From: an uncultured Steroidobacter sp.
Lineage (GTDB): Bacteria > Pseudomonadota > Gammaproteobacteria > Steroidobacterales > Steroidobacteraceae
DNA: 64,000 bases
Direction: 5' to 3'
NCBI GenBank assembly: GCA_937864115.1
Contig: CALMII010000021.1
Coordinates: 1-64,000 of the forward strand
This document shows, piece after piece, positions 62,319 to 64,000 of the stretch. The stretch's first letter is position 1. The number at the start of each line of letters is the position of its first letter. The translations under genes and the position numbers were made by a program. The notes beneath the pieces are model-generated. The model was not told the DNA's origin and made no database searches. It saw only the letters and a program-made list of their open reading frames with translations.

Positions 62319-63602
62319 TCACTCGGCCGCTCGAACGGAGCCTGCCACGGACTTCGGCTGGCGCGCGGCGACGACCAGCAGCGCCCCGCCCGCGAGGAAC
62401 AGGATGACGATCGACAGGATCGCCGTACGCGAATTGCCCGTGACCAGCGCCGTGACGCCCATCAGCAACGGACCCAGCACGGCGGCGAACTTGCTCATCA
62501 TGTTGTAGAAGCCGAAGAACTCGCCGGTGCGACCCGGCGGAATCAGGCTGCCGAAATACGAGCGACTGAGGGCCTGGATGCCGCCCTGCACGCAGCCCGT
62601 GGCGGCGGCCATGATGAAGAACTCTTTTGCCGTATCGAGCAGCGTGCCGTAGATCGTCACGCACGCGTAGACGGCGATGCAGGTGAAGATGCCGACGATC
62701 GGGCTGATGCGCTGGCCGATCCAGCCGAACAGCAGCGCCGCCGGAAAGCCGATGAACTGCACCATCAGGATGGCCTGGATGAGGCTCGATGATTCCAGGC
62801 CGATGGCGAGGCCGTAGTCCACGGCCATTTTCTGGATCGTGTTCACGCCGTCGATGTACATCCAGTACGCCAGCAGGAAGAACACGATGGCGCGGTACTT
62901 GCGCACCTCGCGCACCGTCGCCGCCAGCTCCGCGAAACTCTGGCGCAACGTCGAGCGCGACGGGTCGCCGGGCGCCGCCGCCTGCTCGCGCACGACCAGA
63001 AAGATCGGAATCGCGAACACGCCCCACCACACCGCGGCCGAGATGAACGATGCCTTCACGGCGGCCGTGACATCCGCGAAGCCGAAGAACTTGGGATCGA
63101 GCGTCATCCAGACGTTGATCGCCAGCAGCACACCGCCGCCGAGATAGCCGACCGCATAGCCGATGCCCGACACCGTATCGAGCCGCTCGCGCGGCGCGAC
63201 GTCGATCAGCAGCGAGTCATAGAAGATGATGCCGCCCCAGAAGCCGATCGAACCCAGCGCGAACAGCACCGCGGCCCATTGCCACTGCCCCTGCGCGACC
63301 AGCCCCAGTCCCGCCGTGGACAGGACGCCGAGCACCGTGAAACCCAGCAGGAATCTGAGGCGCGATCCGCCGCGATCACCGAGCGTGCCCAGCAGCGGCG
63401 CCAGGATCGCGAGCAGGAAACTCGCCACGCCGTTGGTGATACCGAGCCAGAACGTGCTCTCGGTCGCCGACACCTCGGCGCTCCAGTACTGTTTGAAGAA
63501 CACCGGAAAGAACACGACCATCGCCGTGGTCGCAAACGCCGAATTCCCCCAGTCGTACAGCGCCCAGGCAACGACGTTCTTGTTCAGCAGCTTCGTCTTC
63601 AA
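62319..63602 (-). CDS. MFS transporter, UMF1/Atg22-like family
   Basis: A 427-residue protein with 12 predicted helices. It starts MKTKLLNKNVVAWALYDWGN; the YDWGNSAFATTA motif is the UMF1 (BtlA/Atg22) signature. It also has LAPLLGTLGDRGGSRLRFLL, the MFS motif A analogue, and SYFGSLIPPGRTGEFFGFYN in the C-half. These are probable exporters of amino acids or small molecules. The gene lies upstream of prfC on the minus strand with a GCAAAA hairpin in the gap. Confidence 0.9.
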   Translation of the reverse strand: MKTKLLNKNVVAWALYDWGNSAFATTAMVVFFPVFFKQYWSAEVSATESTFWLGITNGVASFLLAILAPLLGTLGDRGGSRLRFLLGFTVLGVLSTAGLGLVAQGQWQWAAVLFALGSIGFWGGIIFYDSLLIDVAPRERLDTVSGIGYAVGYLGGGVLLAINVWMTLDPKFFGFADVTAAVKASFISAAVWWGVFAIPIFLVVREQAAAPGDPSRSTLRQSFAELAATVREVRKYRAIVFFLLAYWMYIDGVNTIQKMAVDYGLAIGLESSSLIQAILMVQFIGFPAALLFGWIGQRISPIVGIFTCIAVYACVTIYGTLLDTAKEFFIMAAATGCVQGGIQALSRSYFGSLIPPGRTGEFFGFYNMMSKFAAVLGPLLMGVTALVTGNSRTAILSIVILFLAGGALLVVAARQPKSVAGSVRAAE

Positions 63603-63645
63603 TCGAGCGCTCCGGAACTAACCACAAGCAACTGAGAAAGAAATA

Positions 63646-63732
63646 ACGGCCGCAAAAAAACGCAAAAGAACACAAAGGTAAGAAGAATTTCTTTTCTGAC
63701 CTTGTGTGTTCTGCGCCTTTTTGCGGCCATTC
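63646..63732. repeat. GCAAAA hairpin element, copy 3
   Basis: An ~87-base inverted repeat. The left arm is ACGGCCGCAAAAAAACGCAA then AAGAACACAAAGG; the right arm CCTTGTGTGTTCTGCGCCTT then TTTGCGGCCATTCC. The terminal GGCCGCAAAAA and TTTTTGCGGCCATTCC match copy 2. It sits between the MFS and prfC genes. Confidence 0.86.
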
Positions 63733-63758
63733 CTCTTCTTCTTGGCGATACCCGAGTC

Positions 63759-64000
63759 CTACGCCGCAGCCGCCAGATGCTCGCGCGTCTCGCGGAACGT
63801 GATATCCGGCCAGCGTTCCAGCGTGAGCTGCAGGTTCACGCGCGTCGGCGCGAGGTAGACCAGCGCGCCGGAGTGATCCACCGCCAGGTTGTCGTAGGCC
63901 TTGGTGCGGAACTCTTCGAGCTTCTTCGCATCGTTGCAATACACCCAGCGGGCGGTGAACACGTTCACGTTGTCGAACGTCGCCTGCACGCTGTATTCGT
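63759..64000 (-). CDS. prfC: Peptide chain release factor 3, C-terminal fragment
   Basis: The minus strand carries the last ~80 codons of RF3, a GTPase that recycles RF1/RF2; the gene runs past the window's right edge. Diagnostic C-terminal sequence includes [40 protein letters not shown] and [11 protein letters not shown]. No GTPase motifs are visible because they lie outside the window. Confidence 0.92.
   Translation of the reverse strand, partial: EYSVQATFDNVNVFTARWVYCNDAKKLEEFRTKAYDNLAVDHSGALVYLAPTRVNLQLTLERWPDITFRETREHLAAAA

Overview
The window comes from a high-GC gammaproteobacterial chromosome. The evidence is gene order. It carries the ffh-rpsP-rimM-trmD-rplS block, the rpsF-rpsR-DUF2232-rplI-dnaB-alr block next to rlmB-rnr, and the nnr-tsaE-amiC-mutL-miaA-hfq-hflX-hflK-hflC-DUF2065-purA block. 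A Pseudomonas-like MutL with an endonuclease motif, a PEP-CTERM protein and a CHASE2 receptor kinase suggest an environmental lineage of the Steroidobacterales/Nevskiales/Xanthomonadales kind; that placement is inference only. Almost all of the sequence is chromosomal housekeeping DNA. I see no prophage, insertion sequence, transposase, integrase, rRNA or CRISPR array.

Layout. 1-348: the start of sppA, broken by an apparently foreign, very GC-rich 5' segment. 359-5117: a sugar dehydrogenase, then the rplS-trmD-rimM-rpsP-ffh block on the minus strand. 5266-7374: a CcsA/YpjD-like membrane protein and a CorB-like CBS protein. 7581-8933: radA. 9088-13285: a receptor Ser/Thr kinase, PP2C phosphatase and FHA protein. 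13391-21192: alr, dnaB, rplI, DUF2232, rpsR, rpsF, rlmB, rnr. 21411-34583: tRNA-Leu, glycerate kinase, purA and the hfl/hfq/mutL/amiC/tsaE/nnr block. 34635-40166: queG, panC, panB, a deoxynucleoside kinase, folK, pcnB. 40247-42202: tRNA-Glu, a short insert bounded by a copy of the tRNA 3' end, two uncharacterised genes and a candidate sRNA. 42578-49958: a Gld-type ABC operon, an RDD protein and lptG-lptF. 49994-56263: pepA, holC, a thioesterase, a TSUP permease and valS. 56555-61441: a MoxR / DUF58 / transglutaminase operon and an MtfA-like peptidase. 61506-64000: a PEP-CTERM protein, an MFS transporter and the 3' end of prfC.

Functionally the window is rich in ribosome and tRNA maturation (trmD, rimM, rlmB, rnr, miaA, tsaE, queG, valS, prfC, two tRNAs, five ribosomal proteins), replication and repair (dnaB, holC, radA, mutL), envelope biogenesis (amiC, lptFG, alr) and membrane quality control (hflKC).

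The most unusual content lies between genes. Four families of repeat-built inverted repeats recur: a REP-like pair built on GGCTTCAGCC, a CACGGAG-type nested hairpin (two copies), a GCAAAA-type hairpin (three copies) and a CAGGCGA/CAGGCTA heptamer hairpin (two copies). The last three share one design: long inverted arms, each arm built of short tandem repeats, with unrelated sequences between families. Two REP units also supply the stop codons of alr and queG. A candidate minus-strand sRNA with promoter, stem-loops and a U8 terminator lies at about 42035-42202.
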